Source: Oscillospiraceae bacterium
Lineage (GTDB): Bacteria > Bacillota > Clostridia > Oscillospirales > Ruminococcaceae
Reading direction: 5' to 3'
Assembly: GCA_017550285.1 (NCBI GenBank)
Contig: JAFZPP010000028.1
Coordinates: forward strand, 62,001-126,000
DNA length: 64,000 nt
Shown here: in pieces, positions 43,990 to 52,138 of the stretch
Position numbering within the stretch: position 1 is the first letter of the stretch
Layout of the letters: every line of letters begins with the position of its first letter
Made by a program: the position numbers and the translations under genes
The notes under the pieces: model-generated
The model's database searches: none
Seen by the model: the letters and a program-made list of their open reading frames with translations, nothing else
What the model was told of the DNA's origin: nothing

Positions 43990-44019
43990 AGCCGCATACC
44001 GTTGAAGTATGCGGCTTTT
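43990..44019. terminator. Bidirectional terminator after feoAB
   Basis: AGCCGCATAC pairs with GTATGCGGCT around CGTTGAA, with T-rich tails on both strands; serves feoAB and the converging anti-sigma-like gene. Confidence 0.88.
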
Positions 44020-44022
44020 CTA

Positions 44023-45720
44023 TCAGGACTGAATATCTATACGGCAGGAATCCATATATTCAAAATAGCCCAGATTTTCAGCAGGCCCGAACTCATAAGC
44101 AGAAACAATCACAACAGAAAAATCATGCACACCGTCCGGAATCGAGTCATCAACCGTCAGCTTGAAATTCAGTGTCTTCGAGGTGTCGATATCCAAATAC
44201 ACGACATCTTTTCCGTCGGCAAGCCCCATTGGTTTATTATCACAGAGCAGAAGTGCATAGGCATTTTTCGGCATTGTAAACTGATCGCCGTCCGGTCCAA
44301 AGGTTTCTCTCGGGTCGAAATGCGCTTTCAGATAGATTTCGTCTCTCCCGATTCTTTCCGGTTCGTCATACCAATCATGCTGAATCAGATACTTGTGCGG
44401 ACCTGCATCAGAACCGTAGCTCTGCTTTGTGCCGATTCCGATGCCGGCACATCCGCTGATATATATTCCTTCCGGAAAATCAATGTAGTCTTCTGCGGAA
44501 GCAACCGTACACGCGGAGGCAAAATCACTGTCTGTGTCCGGATTGCTGCATTGCAGCGGAATACATGCAGTGCTCATCATATTGCCGTCACCGTCATAAT
44601 TCGTATTTTTATAATAGAAAGTGATTGCAGCGTAAAGCGTACTGTATTCCGATCTGCAATGCGGTGTAAACCAGATCGTTTCCATTGTAGAAGGATACAG
44701 ACCCGTAACGTATTCTGTTGAACCGTCGTCAGAATGCATGACTGAAACCGGTTCTCTACGAATCTGGTTGATTCCGTAGATTTTCTCAATTTTCTCGTAT
44801 AGTTCAGCATACAAATTCTCATTATTCGTGATCAGATCACTGCTCAGAGTGACATAAAGCTCAGCAAGATTGGTATCAGACGGATAGATATGCCGCTCAA
44901 TATTCTGAACGCCGTCAATTCCGGAAAGACGTTCTACAATTTTATTTAATCTGTCCCCTTTTGCATTGACGCTCAGATTCAATATATTGGAATACTGTGT
45001 TTCCGGAATATCCATATCAAATGAGTGTTCGATTTCAGGCGTTCCGTTTTGATCGAAAGAAAACGGAATGACCTCGCCGTCCTGAACAAGAACAATGGAT
45101 GTCGGGATTTTGCCGTTCATCTGTTTATCAAAATTCACAAGCATGATATTCAGATCAAGCGAAGTTTTTTTACCGTTCACCACCTTGATCGGCTCATTGG
45201 CAGACGTGCCTTCGTCCGGACTGACGAACCATGCACCGTAAGTCACATATTCCCCTTCTGCAAATGCTTTTTCTTCACCTGATGCATGCACAGATGCGTT
45301 TTCTGTTTCATTTTTCGGCGGAATTGTTTCCTCAACAAAATCAGACGGTATATCTGGCGCTGCGGTCGTGGTCAATTCGGTAGTTGTACTTTCAGAATTG
45401 GTTTCATTGCTGATGCCTGCCGGAAGCTCGGCAATCTGTGAAGCCGTATCATCCGCCTGATCTGCCATCTGCGGACGAATTGCAAAATATCCCGCTGCTG
45501 CAATACTGCATACAGCAAAAACGGCAGCGGCGCCGGTCAGTGTACGAAAGAGTTTATTGTGTTTACCCATGATTTCCTCCTCATGCGTTCTCAGGAAGAT
45601 GCGATGTTTTTTTGCAGATTCTGTTTCGTATTCGGAGTTCGAGACAGTCAGACGCTCTGCTTCTTCGATGAGATCGGGACTGATATCCTGAAATGCGCGA
45701 AAGAGCTCGTATTTATTCAT
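44023..45720 (-). CDS. Large membrane protein coupled to an ECF sigma factor (putative anti-sigma)
   Basis: A 565-aa protein not recognised by motif. Residues about 1-50 are cytoplasmic, one membrane helix lies at about 58-80 (LTGAAAVFAVCSIAAAGYFAI), a Thr/Ser-rich linker follows (about 105-150), and ~400 residues are predicted outside. There is no zf-HC2 zinc finger. The ATG at 45720 overlaps the stop of the sigma factor (ATGA) and is 6 bases after AAGGAGG, so the pair is coupled; an anti-sigma or sensor role is inferred from this only. The outer domain is unusually large for an anti-sigma factor. Confidence 0.65.
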   Translation of the reverse strand: MNKYELFRAFQDISPDLIEEAERLTVSNSEYETESAKKHRIFLRTHEEEIMGKHNKLFRTLTGAAAVFAVCSIAAAGYFAIRPQMADQADDTASQIAELPAGISNETNSESTTTELTTTAAPDIPSDFVEETIPPKNETENASVHASGEEKAFAEGEYVTYGAWFVSPDEGTSANEPIKVVNGKKTSLDLNIMLVNFDKQMNGKIPTSIVLVQDGEVIPFSFDQNGTPEIEHSFDMDIPETQYSNILNLSVNAKGDRLNKIVERLSGIDGVQNIERHIYPSDTNLAELYVTLSSDLITNNENLYAELYEKIEKIYGINQIRREPVSVMHSDDGSTEYVTGLYPSTMETIWFTPHCRSEYSTLYAAITFYYKNTNYDGDGNMMSTACIPLQCSNPDTDSDFASACTVASAEDYIDFPEGIYISGCAGIGIGTKQSYGSDAGPHKYLIQHDWYDEPERIGRDEIYLKAHFDPRETFGPDGDQFTMPKNAYALLLCDNKPMGLADGKDVVYLDIDTSKTLNFKLTVDDSIPDGVHDFSVVIVSAYEFGPAENLGYFEYMDSCRIDIQS

Positions 45721-46277
45721 AACCAATCCTCCTTCTCAAGAAAGCTGCGCAGCTTTTTTCGAGTTCGCATCAGTGTAATTTTGACTTTGCTTTCCGATAT
45801 TTGATATGCTTCGGCGATTTCACGAACAGAGTGCAGATTGACATACCGCTGGATCATAATTGCTCTGACATCCGGCTTGAGTGTGCGGAGAAAGCGTTCC
45901 ACTGCGTCGCGCAGCTCGCGCTGTTCCACATGATTCGCAACATTCTCATCCGACGGAATACAGGTATCCAGTTCTTCCAGAACAGCATCCTGCTCCGCCT
46001 GACCGCCCCGTTTGAGCGCATGCTCCAGCTGATACCGGTTGATTGCACTGCGCCGTGTAATCGCCGCAAGGAAAGAGAAGAGGTTTTTCGGTCTTGCAGG
46101 CGGAATCGCATTCCAGGTGTGCAGCAATGTATCATTCACGATTTCATCAGCATCCGGCATACTTCCAAGCAAGCGATATGCGATTGTCTGACAGCTTTTG
46201 CCGTATTTGTTCCGAATTTCAGCGAGTGCCCGCTCGTTGCGCTGCTCGAGCAAGTCGATAATCTGTTCATCGTTCAT
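45717..46277 (-). CDS. Sigma-70 family (ECF-like) RNA polymerase sigma factor
   Basis: About 186 aa. Region 2 is seen in KYGKSCQTIAYRLLGSMPDADEIVNDTLLHTWNAIPP (in part) and FSFLAAITRRSAINRY; region 4 in AIMIQRYVNLHSVREIAEAYQISESKVKITL. Two in-frame ATGs and a GTG cluster at the start; 46277 is chosen as the best spaced after AAAGGAAGTG, but 46283 is possible. An imperfect inverted repeat, AACCG with CGGTT (around 46325-46342), lies upstream and may be part of an autoregulated promoter. Confidence 0.88.
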   Translation of the reverse strand: MNDEQIIDLLEQRNERALAEIRNKYGKSCQTIAYRLLGSMPDADEIVNDTLLHTWNAIPPARPKNLFSFLAAITRRSAINRYQLEHALKRGGQAEQDAVLEELDTCIPSDENVANHVEQRELRDAVERFLRTLKPDVRAIMIQRYVNLHSVREIAEAYQISESKVKITLMRTRKKLRSFLEKEDWL

Positions 46278-46391
46278 GTACATCACTTCCTTTGCATTGA
46301 AGGTCCTTCGTATATTAAGTCAGCAACCGCATGGGTTCGGTTACATATTTCACATAATTTTATTTTATAATTATTTACGCAATTTCAGTAT

Positions 46392-46422
46392 AAAAAAGCC
46401 CGAGAATCATCCCGGGCTTTTC
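46392..46422 (-). terminator. Terminator of the cmk-plsC/vanY operon
   Basis: On the minus strand GCCCG.GATGATTC.CGGGC forms a GC-rich stem followed by a run of T, just after the PlsC-VanY stop. Confidence 0.88.
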
Positions 46423-46432
46423 GGATTCAGTT

Positions 46433-48793
46433 TTACTTAACAGCAGCAACAACGAAACCGCCGACATTATCGCCGGAGATCATCGGCGTCGAGCCGTCCG
46501 GAGACATCGGGTACTTGACTTCCGTCGTCGTACCGGTTTCAGCAGCCGGAACATAGTACATCTCGTAGTTTGTACCGCCGACGGTCACTTCAAGATGATC
46601 GGTGCTGACGGTATGCTTCTTGATTTCTTCGAGATATTCCTCGAGGCAGAGATCATTTTCATACATATACTTTGCATGCGGTGCGCCGACATAGCGGAAG
46701 TGCCATGTCATTGCATCCATACCCGTCTGCTCCTCCTTGCCTGCCGGATAACGGACGATGAAGCCGTAATCAGCAGCATGCTCGGTCAGCCATGCGTAAT
46801 TGCCGTCCGGTGTATAAGGAGAATGGCTTGCGGCTGCTTCATTCAGAATTGCAAGATCCAGTGTCAGACCGGTTGCACGCTCCGGAATTGCAGCGGAATA
46901 CGGCGGATAACCGGGCGTACCGGTTGTAGAGTAGACCATGACATTGCCGAGCCCCGTTGCAGCGAAGAAATCGTTGAACATATTGGTAATCGGCATTGCA
47001 AGCGAAGCATCCACAGTCATTTCGGTGCTGACCAGACGCAGATGCTGCGGACCGAAGCTCGCAAATGTGATAAGCCCCGGCGTCACAACCTGCGGATGTG
47101 CAGAATCAACCAGAATCATGCTGCCGCTGTGAAGCGTATCACTGGTCACTTCGATCTTCTGGGTGTCTCTGTTGTCAACAACCGCGGCAGTTGTTGTCGT
47201 TGTGGCAGCCGTCTCATTGAGACCGGTCGTGGTGAGATCGGTTTCCAGGAGAGTTTCCGCGGTGGTCTCAGCAGTCGGTGCATCTGTTTCAGCGCCGGAA
47301 TCAACCATTGACTCAACCTTGGAAGCCTGATTCCGCAGATCAAGCTGACCGGTCATCTGCTTGTAATCATTCCACAGACGAATGATAAAGTTCACGGCAA
47401 AAATACCGAGAATGACAAATGTCAGAACCAGCGCAATCTTACCGTAGTCGATCCGTCTGCCGCCCTCATCGTCATAATCGTCGTAATCATCGTCCTCATA
47501 ATCGTTGTCGAGATTATCCTCGTCAACATCTTCAAATTCGTCCTCGAAATCGTCAAAGTCATCCTTTTTCTTTTTCTTGAACGGATTTTTCAGAGAGAGA
47601 CCGCTGAGAATACCCGGCTTTTCATCAAAATCGAAGTCCTCATCGAAATCCTCTTCCTCAAAGAACTTCTCATCTGCATCATCATCAGATTTCCGGTTTG
47701 CAGGCTTCTTCTGCTCTTTTTTATAAACCTTGACATCATCGTCATCCTCGAAGAGCTCGTCCTCGTCGAGTTTCTTTTCAGGCTCTTTCTCAGCATCCTT
47801 GATGCGCTTCTTAAATGAATCGGAAGCCTTCATCGCAGCCGCAGACTTCTTTGCTTCTCTGACCGCTGCTGCCTCGAGATCCTCAGCATCATCAGCGGCG
47901 TCCTTTGCAGCCTTTTCGACGGTATCCTTTACCTTCTCAGCAGTTTTATCAGCCTGATCGGCTGTTTTTTTGACATCCTCTTCGATCTCGTCCTCGATCT
48001 CCTTCAGGATATCCTTTTCCTCTTCCTGCTTCTCCTTCTGATTCTTTTCGTTCTGATTCTGTTTACTCATGTTCTTATCTTTACCCTCCGATTCCAGATT
48101 TTCATCCGAAGATTTTTTCTTTCTGACAGATTCAATATCTTCTGCATCCGAATTCGCAGTTTCCTTCATCTCAATCGCTTTTTCATCATAGGGATTCATT
48201 GTCAGAAGAGCGGAAACATTTTTGGTCATTTCCTGGCGAACCTGTTTCAGCACTGCCGGAGACGGGTCTTTAGGATCAGTCTGCGGAACCTGAAACGGCG
48301 CGCCGTAGCGAATATGTATTGTGCTGCGGAAATGCAGCTCATCATCGTCAAAGAAGATGCCGACCGGTACAATCGGTACACCGGTCTGCGCAGCAATCAG
48401 TGCCGCACCGGTCTTAAACTTTCCGAGCGTACCGTCTTTGGAACGGGTTCCCTCCGGAAAAATCAGTGCATTCTGACCGTTCTGCAAACGGTATTCGATC
48501 TCCTCCAGCGGATCGGTATCTCCGGTACCGCGGTCAATCGCGACCGCACCGAGCTTTTTCAGCAGCCAGCCGACAAACCCGTCATCAAAGAGCTCCTGCT
48601 TAGCGAGAAAGCAGAATTCAGCAGACGGGTTCTGCGTGCCGATCAGAATCGGATCAGCCATACTCCGGTGATTGCTGACAAACAGGTATCCGCCTTCCTC
48701 GGGCAGATACTCCAGTCCGTCGGCATCTATCTTATACCAGATCGGCATGACCAGACGCATCACGCCCAGCGCGAACTTGTAAAACCCTTTCAT
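46433..48793 (-). CDS. PlsC acyltransferase fused to a membrane-anchored VanY-like (M15B) domain
   Basis: A 786-aa fusion. Residues about 1-200 are a PlsC 1-acylglycerol-3-phosphate acyltransferase: NHRSMADP (HX4D) and FPEGTRSKDG. Then ~240 residues of Lys/Glu/Asp-rich, low-complexity, coiled-coil-prone linker; a membrane helix (about 453-475, IALVLTFVILGIFAVNFII); a Thr-rich linker; and a VanY/M15B D,D-carboxypeptidase-like domain (about 580-760). In that domain the usual SxHxxGxAxD zinc motif reads PERATGLTLD, so the first zinc His is replaced by Arg, while Asp and the later WHFRYVG His remain. It overlaps cmk by 4 bases; cmk-plsC is a common pair. Confidence 0.85.
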   Translation of the reverse strand: MKGFYKFALGVMRLVMPIWYKIDADGLEYLPEEGGYLFVSNHRSMADPILIGTQNPSAEFCFLAKQELFDDGFVGWLLKKLGAVAIDRGTGDTDPLEEIEYRLQNGQNALIFPEGTRSKDGTLGKFKTGAALIAAQTGVPIVPVGIFFDDDELHFRSTIHIRYGAPFQVPQTDPKDPSPAVLKQVRQEMTKNVSALLTMNPYDEKAIEMKETANSDAEDIESVRKKKSSDENLESEGKDKNMSKQNQNEKNQKEKQEEEKDILKEIEDEIEEDVKKTADQADKTAEKVKDTVEKAAKDAADDAEDLEAAAVREAKKSAAAMKASDSFKKRIKDAEKEPEKKLDEDELFEDDDDVKVYKKEQKKPANRKSDDDADEKFFEEEDFDEDFDFDEKPGILSGLSLKNPFKKKKKDDFDDFEDEFEDVDEDNLDNDYEDDDYDDYDDEGGRRIDYGKIALVLTFVILGIFAVNFIIRLWNDYKQMTGQLDLRNQASKVESMVDSGAETDAPTAETTAETLLETDLTTTGLNETAATTTTTAAVVDNRDTQKIEVTSDTLHSGSMILVDSAHPQVVTPGLITFASFGPQHLRLVSTEMTVDASLAMPITNMFNDFFAATGLGNVMVYSTTGTPGYPPYSAAIPERATGLTLDLAILNEAAASHSPYTPDGNYAWLTEHAADYGFIVRYPAGKEEQTGMDAMTWHFRYVGAPHAKYMYENDLCLEEYLEEIKKHTVSTDHLEVTVGGTNYEMYYVPAAETGTTTEVKYPMSPDGSTPMISGDNVGGFVVAAVK

Positions 48794-49458
48794 TTTTCGA
48801 GGTTCTCCTTACATACTTTGAGAAGCAGCTGTTCAGATTCTTCCAGATTCAGCTCTGATGTATCCACAAGGATCGCATCCTCCGCCTGTTTCAGCGGTGC
48901 GATCTCGCGGTTCATATCCTGTTCATCGCGGCGAATGACATCTGCAAGGACTTCTTCATATGTCTGTCCGACAATCTTCTTCTCCTGCATTTCAAGCCAG
49001 CGGCGCATCGCACGTTTCTCCGGCGATGCAGTCAGGAAAATCTTCACATCCGCATGCGGCAGAACCACGGTTCCGATATCGCGTCCGTCCATCACAACAG
49101 AATGCTCTTTCGCAAGTGTCTGCTGTAAATCAAAGAGATATTTGCGGACTTCCGGAATCGCAGAGACGCTCGAAGCCTTCATTGTCACCTCAGGAGTCCG
49201 GATCAGCGATGACACATCCTCGCCGTTTGCGAAAACATGCTGTTCGCCGTCGATATACTTCAGCGTGACATTCAGCTCCGGCAGACTGCCGATGATCTGT
49301 TCCTCTGTATCAGCATTCCGGCGCAGCATGCTGAGCGCAATCGCGCGATACAGCGCACCGGTATCAACGTAGATAAAGCCGAGCTTTGCAGCCAGTCGGC
49401 GTGCAAGTGTGCTTTTTCCGGCACCGGAAGGTCCGTCGATAGCAATATTGATAGACAT
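48790..49458 (-). CDS. cmk: Cytidylate kinase
   Basis: Phosphorylates CMP and dCMP. It begins MSINIAIDGPSGAGKSTLARRLA (P-loop GPSGAGKST), then YVDTGALYRAIAL and MDGRDIGTVVLPHADVKIFLTAS, and ends with an RDEQDMNREIAPLKQAEDAILVDTS region typical of Cmk. The frame is open to 49509, but the ATG at 49458 follows AGGAGGA. 222 aa, normal. Overlaps the plsC-vanY fusion gene (ATGA). Confidence 0.95.
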   Translation of the reverse strand: MSINIAIDGPSGAGKSTLARRLAAKLGFIYVDTGALYRAIALSMLRRNADTEEQIIGSLPELNVTLKYIDGEQHVFANGEDVSSLIRTPEVTMKASSVSAIPEVRKYLFDLQQTLAKEHSVVMDGRDIGTVVLPHADVKIFLTASPEKRAMRRWLEMQEKKIVGQTYEEVLADVIRRDEQDMNREIAPLKQAEDAILVDTSELNLEESEQLLLKVCKENLEK

Positions 49459-49499
49459 ACAGTAGTTCCTCCTAGTACACAACGTCGATATTCCTTTAT

Positions 49500-49528
49500 A
49501 GTATATCATATTTATTTCAATTTTGCAA
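49500..49528 (-). promoter_or_regulatory. cmk promoter
   Basis: Minus strand: TTGCAA (49523-49528), 17 bp spacer, TATACT (49500-49505). The remaining ~185 bases up to 49713 are AT-rich and hold nothing else I can support. Confidence 0.72.
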
Positions 49529-49713
49529 GTGATTTGGACGGATTTTCGGCGATTTCTTTTTCAAATCGACAAATTCTATCAGATTGTGACGATTTTGCGC
49601 ATAATTCGGCGTATATTTTCATGATGATTTGACATTCCGCACAGTCAAACGGCTTTGTACGCCGCATGAAACTGCGCAGAAAGCCGATCCCGTATCCGGA
49701 ACCGGCTGTTTGC

Positions 49714-50991
49714 TTATTTGTGAAGGCAGATTTTCTTAAAGCCGTTTTCGCTTAAAATCGCTACGGCATTGTCAATATCTGCTTCGCTCATTCCGGCAGC
49801 CTGAATGATCGGAATGACCTCATGTGCGCCGGATGCAATCCGAGCAGCTTCGGCAAGCATCTCAAGTTTTTCGCGGAACGCAAGCGTACCGGGATCAAAG
49901 CGCTGATCCGCAACCGTGAAGCTATCTGTAAATTCACCCGGATCAATTTCCATGTACACAGATGCCATGCGGAGATCGGCAGGCTGGAAGGCTTCTTCGT
50001 TCCCCTGTGACACGGCAAACAGATCAGCATAGAGACCGGCAGTCGGCGCAACATCCGAAATACGGTTCAACACGGACACCAGCGCTTCTTTTCTGCGGGC
50101 AGGATCCTCGATATGATTACCGAGTAAATCCGCATCGGAATGATAAAAGCTCGGGAAAATCGTACCCGTACAGATAATCTGCGTAAATCCGCTCTTTTGA
50201 ATCTCCGCAGCGATACCGGCGAGATAATCAGCCGATGCTGCATCAAACGGATTCAGCCACGGCTGACCGCCCTCATCCGGATTGTTGTCCAGCCAGCGTG
50301 TTGTACCGTCCTGAAAGACATAGGAGCCTTCCATAAAATAATTCGGGAACGTATGATCCTCAAGTGTACTGATCTGCCCGACGCAGGTGACATTATAGCG
50401 CTTTGCAGCGTTCACGATCTCACGGAGCGTCAGCTGCGATTCATTCGATGCACCGCAGGCAAGCGCCTTGTCAACGCTTGATGCATATTGCAGCTTGCCG
50501 GAGCTGAGTTTCAGCGGCAGAATCATCGAACGATAGCCGTTTTCGCGGCATTTCTTTGCTGCCTCCTCCACACTGTCAAGGCTTTGCAGCGCATCCTCTG
50601 CAACAAGATATGCAACATCGACATCTTCCGCAAATCTTACAGGGAAAGGATCCGTCGTTGTTGTTTCAGCGGTTTCGGTTGTGAGGAAGGTTGTAGCGGT
50701 TGTCGCAGAAGCGGATGTTGTGATGACGGTTTCAGCCGGTTCCGAAGCGGTTTCCAGCGGCGGCGTCTCCGTAAAATACGGCTCTGCGGTCGCTGTCGGA
50801 TTAAGCTCCTCCTGATGCAGGCGTGTGACAATCGGACCGACAACATTATATCCGACAAATCCGATCACGCCGATCAGTACCAGTGTAACCGCCGTTCCGA
50901 TTGCAGAACGTACCGGATGATAGTCACTGAACACTCTGCGGTTCCGTGCCTGATAGGTATAGATTTTTCTTCCTTTCTTTTTATGTTTCAC
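49714..50991 (-). CDS. Membrane-anchored putative glycoside hydrolase (DUF4015-like)
   Basis: A 425-aa protein with a basic cytoplasmic N-terminus (about 1-26), a membrane helix (about 29-52), a Thr-rich linker (about 64-112) and a ~300-aa outside domain with TIM-barrel-like strands (VDVAYLVAEDALQS, GYRSMILPLKL, NVTCVGQIST, TQIICTGTIFPSF, TAGLYADLFAV, LRMASVYMEIDPGE, HEVIPIIQAAG). This pattern suits the DUF4015 putative glycosyl hydrolases, but catalytic residues are not certain. GTG start 10 bases after AAAGGAG. It is 27 bases after the RnfA-like gene and is probably the fourth gene of that operon. Confidence 0.6.
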   Translation of the reverse strand: MKHKKKGRKIYTYQARNRRVFSDYHPVRSAIGTAVTLVLIGVIGFVGYNVVGPIVTRLHQEELNPTATAEPYFTETPPLETASEPAETVITTSASATTATTFLTTETAETTTTDPFPVRFAEDVDVAYLVAEDALQSLDSVEEAAKKCRENGYRSMILPLKLSSGKLQYASSVDKALACGASNESQLTLREIVNAAKRYNVTCVGQISTLEDHTFPNYFMEGSYVFQDGTTRWLDNNPDEGGQPWLNPFDAASADYLAGIAAEIQKSGFTQIICTGTIFPSFYHSDADLLGNHIEDPARRKEALVSVLNRISDVAPTAGLYADLFAVSQGNEEAFQPADLRMASVYMEIDPGEFTDSFTVADQRFDPGTLAFREKLEMLAEAARIASGAHEVIPIIQAAGMSEADIDNAVAILSENGFKKICLHK

Positions 50992-51018
50992 GGAAGATGC
51001 GCTCCTTTCTGTGGTTCA

Positions 51019-51576
51019 TTAAGAGAAGATGCAGGCAGCTGCCATAGACAGGATACCGGCATACAGCAGCAGTCCCTTCCAGCCGCGGACTGCCTGCGGC
51101 ATATGTTCGCTGTAAAGCAGCGGCGCAGCCATTTTGAGCATGATGCAGACGCCGAGATATCCGGCTCCGGAACGAAATCCGTAGCGGAATGCAACCGGTA
51201 TGTCATGCGTATACTCTGTGCTGAGCAGCATTGTACCGAGCACGGCAGATGAACAGGCTGCATAATAAATCCCGGGAATTACAAACCGTTTCAGATGCTT
51301 GGATTTTCTGCTGAGCAGTACCAGAATGATGCAGAACGAGCCGCAGATTAACGCATTGCAAAGCGGAAACAGCAATTTCTGCCAGAGATTCGGAATCGCA
51401 GGGCGGATCATTGCAGTCAGAACAGAGCTGAGCGTGCAGCACAGCATCGTCAGTACGCCGAGCCGCAGCAGCCCTCTCCCGTTTTTCACCGACACTGCTG
51501 CCGGAGACAATCCGAGCAGACTCTGAAATACAAGATTCTGTACGAGAATCATGACAATATCAGCCGCAATCTGCAT
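51019..51576 (-). CDS. RnfA-like membrane protein lacking the [2Fe-2S] cysteines
   Basis: A 185-aa six-helix protein that lines up with RnfA: VQNLVFQSLLGLSPAAVSV against the usual NNFVLVKFLGLCPFMGVS, and YYAACSSAVLGTMLL against LITTNCAVLGVALL. In RnfA each of these Cys binds the intramembrane [2Fe-2S] cluster shared with RnfE. Here both aligned positions are Ser; one Cys lies two residues before the second site. Electron transfer by the normal route seems unlikely. It overlaps the RnfE-like gene by 17 bases. Confidence 0.72.
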   Translation of the reverse strand: MQIAADIVMILVQNLVFQSLLGLSPAAVSVKNGRGLLRLGVLTMLCCTLSSVLTAMIRPAIPNLWQKLLFPLCNALICGSFCIILVLLSRKSKHLKRFVIPGIYYAACSSAVLGTMLLSTEYTHDIPVAFRYGFRSGAGYLGVCIMLKMAAPLLYSEHMPQAVRGWKGLLLYAGILSMAAACIFS

Positions 51577-52138
51577 GTGCTGCCTCCTTTCCGCGGAGAT
51601 ACGGTACCGCAGTCAGTATCAGAACCAGCAGAATCAGCCCGCCGGACGGGTGCACCAGAATCGGCAGCGGCGGTTGAAACCGCAGCGGAATTCCTGCAAC
51701 CGTCCCGCTGCCGAGCACCTCACGGATGCAGCCGGTCAGCATTGCGGTACAGATCACGGAAAGCAGATTTTTCAGCAAATCGCGGAACAGGTGTTTCCGC
51801 CTGAAATACCGCTGAAATCCTGCGGTCAGATATAATGCGGAGCTAAGCAGCGGAATATAGATACCGCCGGAAACTGACGGGAACAGATTCACAGTCAGAA
51901 CGGCAACCGGAATATACACCAAACAGCCGATTACGGAATACAATAAGATACGCAGCGAAAGCGGCAGCTTCACCGGTATCAGACTCCCCGCCAGAACCGT
52001 CAGAAAAGTGATGCAAAAAAATGCAAAGCTCACAGCGGCTGCCTGCGTAAGCGAAACGGAAAATGCTGCAATCGGTGCGATTACCGCACCGGACAGAAGA
52101 ACAGATTGCGTTCCGGTTATTTTCGGAGACGCTTTCAT
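51560..52138 (-). CDS. RnfE-like membrane protein lacking the [2Fe-2S] cysteines
   Basis: A 192-aa polytopic protein matching RnfE in topology and in the tail motif IREVLGSGTVAGI (usual LREIIGNGTLF). The two cluster-binding Cys of RnfE (in LGLCPLLAV and IPLIVTNCIVVG) correspond to LSGAVIAPIAA and IPLLSSALYLTAG here, so both are missing. It overlaps the RnfD-like gene by four bases (ATGA) and the RnfA-like gene by 17, so the three are tightly coupled. Confidence 0.7.
   Translation of the reverse strand: MKASPKITGTQSVLLSGAVIAPIAAFSVSLTQAAAVSFAFFCITFLTVLAGSLIPVKLPLSLRILLYSVIGCLVYIPVAVLTVNLFPSVSGGIYIPLLSSALYLTAGFQRYFRRKHLFRDLLKNLLSVICTAMLTGCIREVLGSGTVAGIPLRFQPPLPILVHPSGGLILLVLILTAVPYLRGKEAAHADCG

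Noticed and set aside
47505..47957. Ser-rich plus-strand ORFs
   Set aside because: They are the complement of the Lys/Asp/Glu-rich linker in the PlsC-VanY fusion.
46433..48793. Possibility that PlsC and VanY-like parts are two genes joined by a sequencing error
   Set aside because: The frame is open throughout, and a charged linker plus a membrane helix sit plausibly between the parts, with no internal ribosome site before the VanY-like half that I could see; kept as a fusion but listed for checking.
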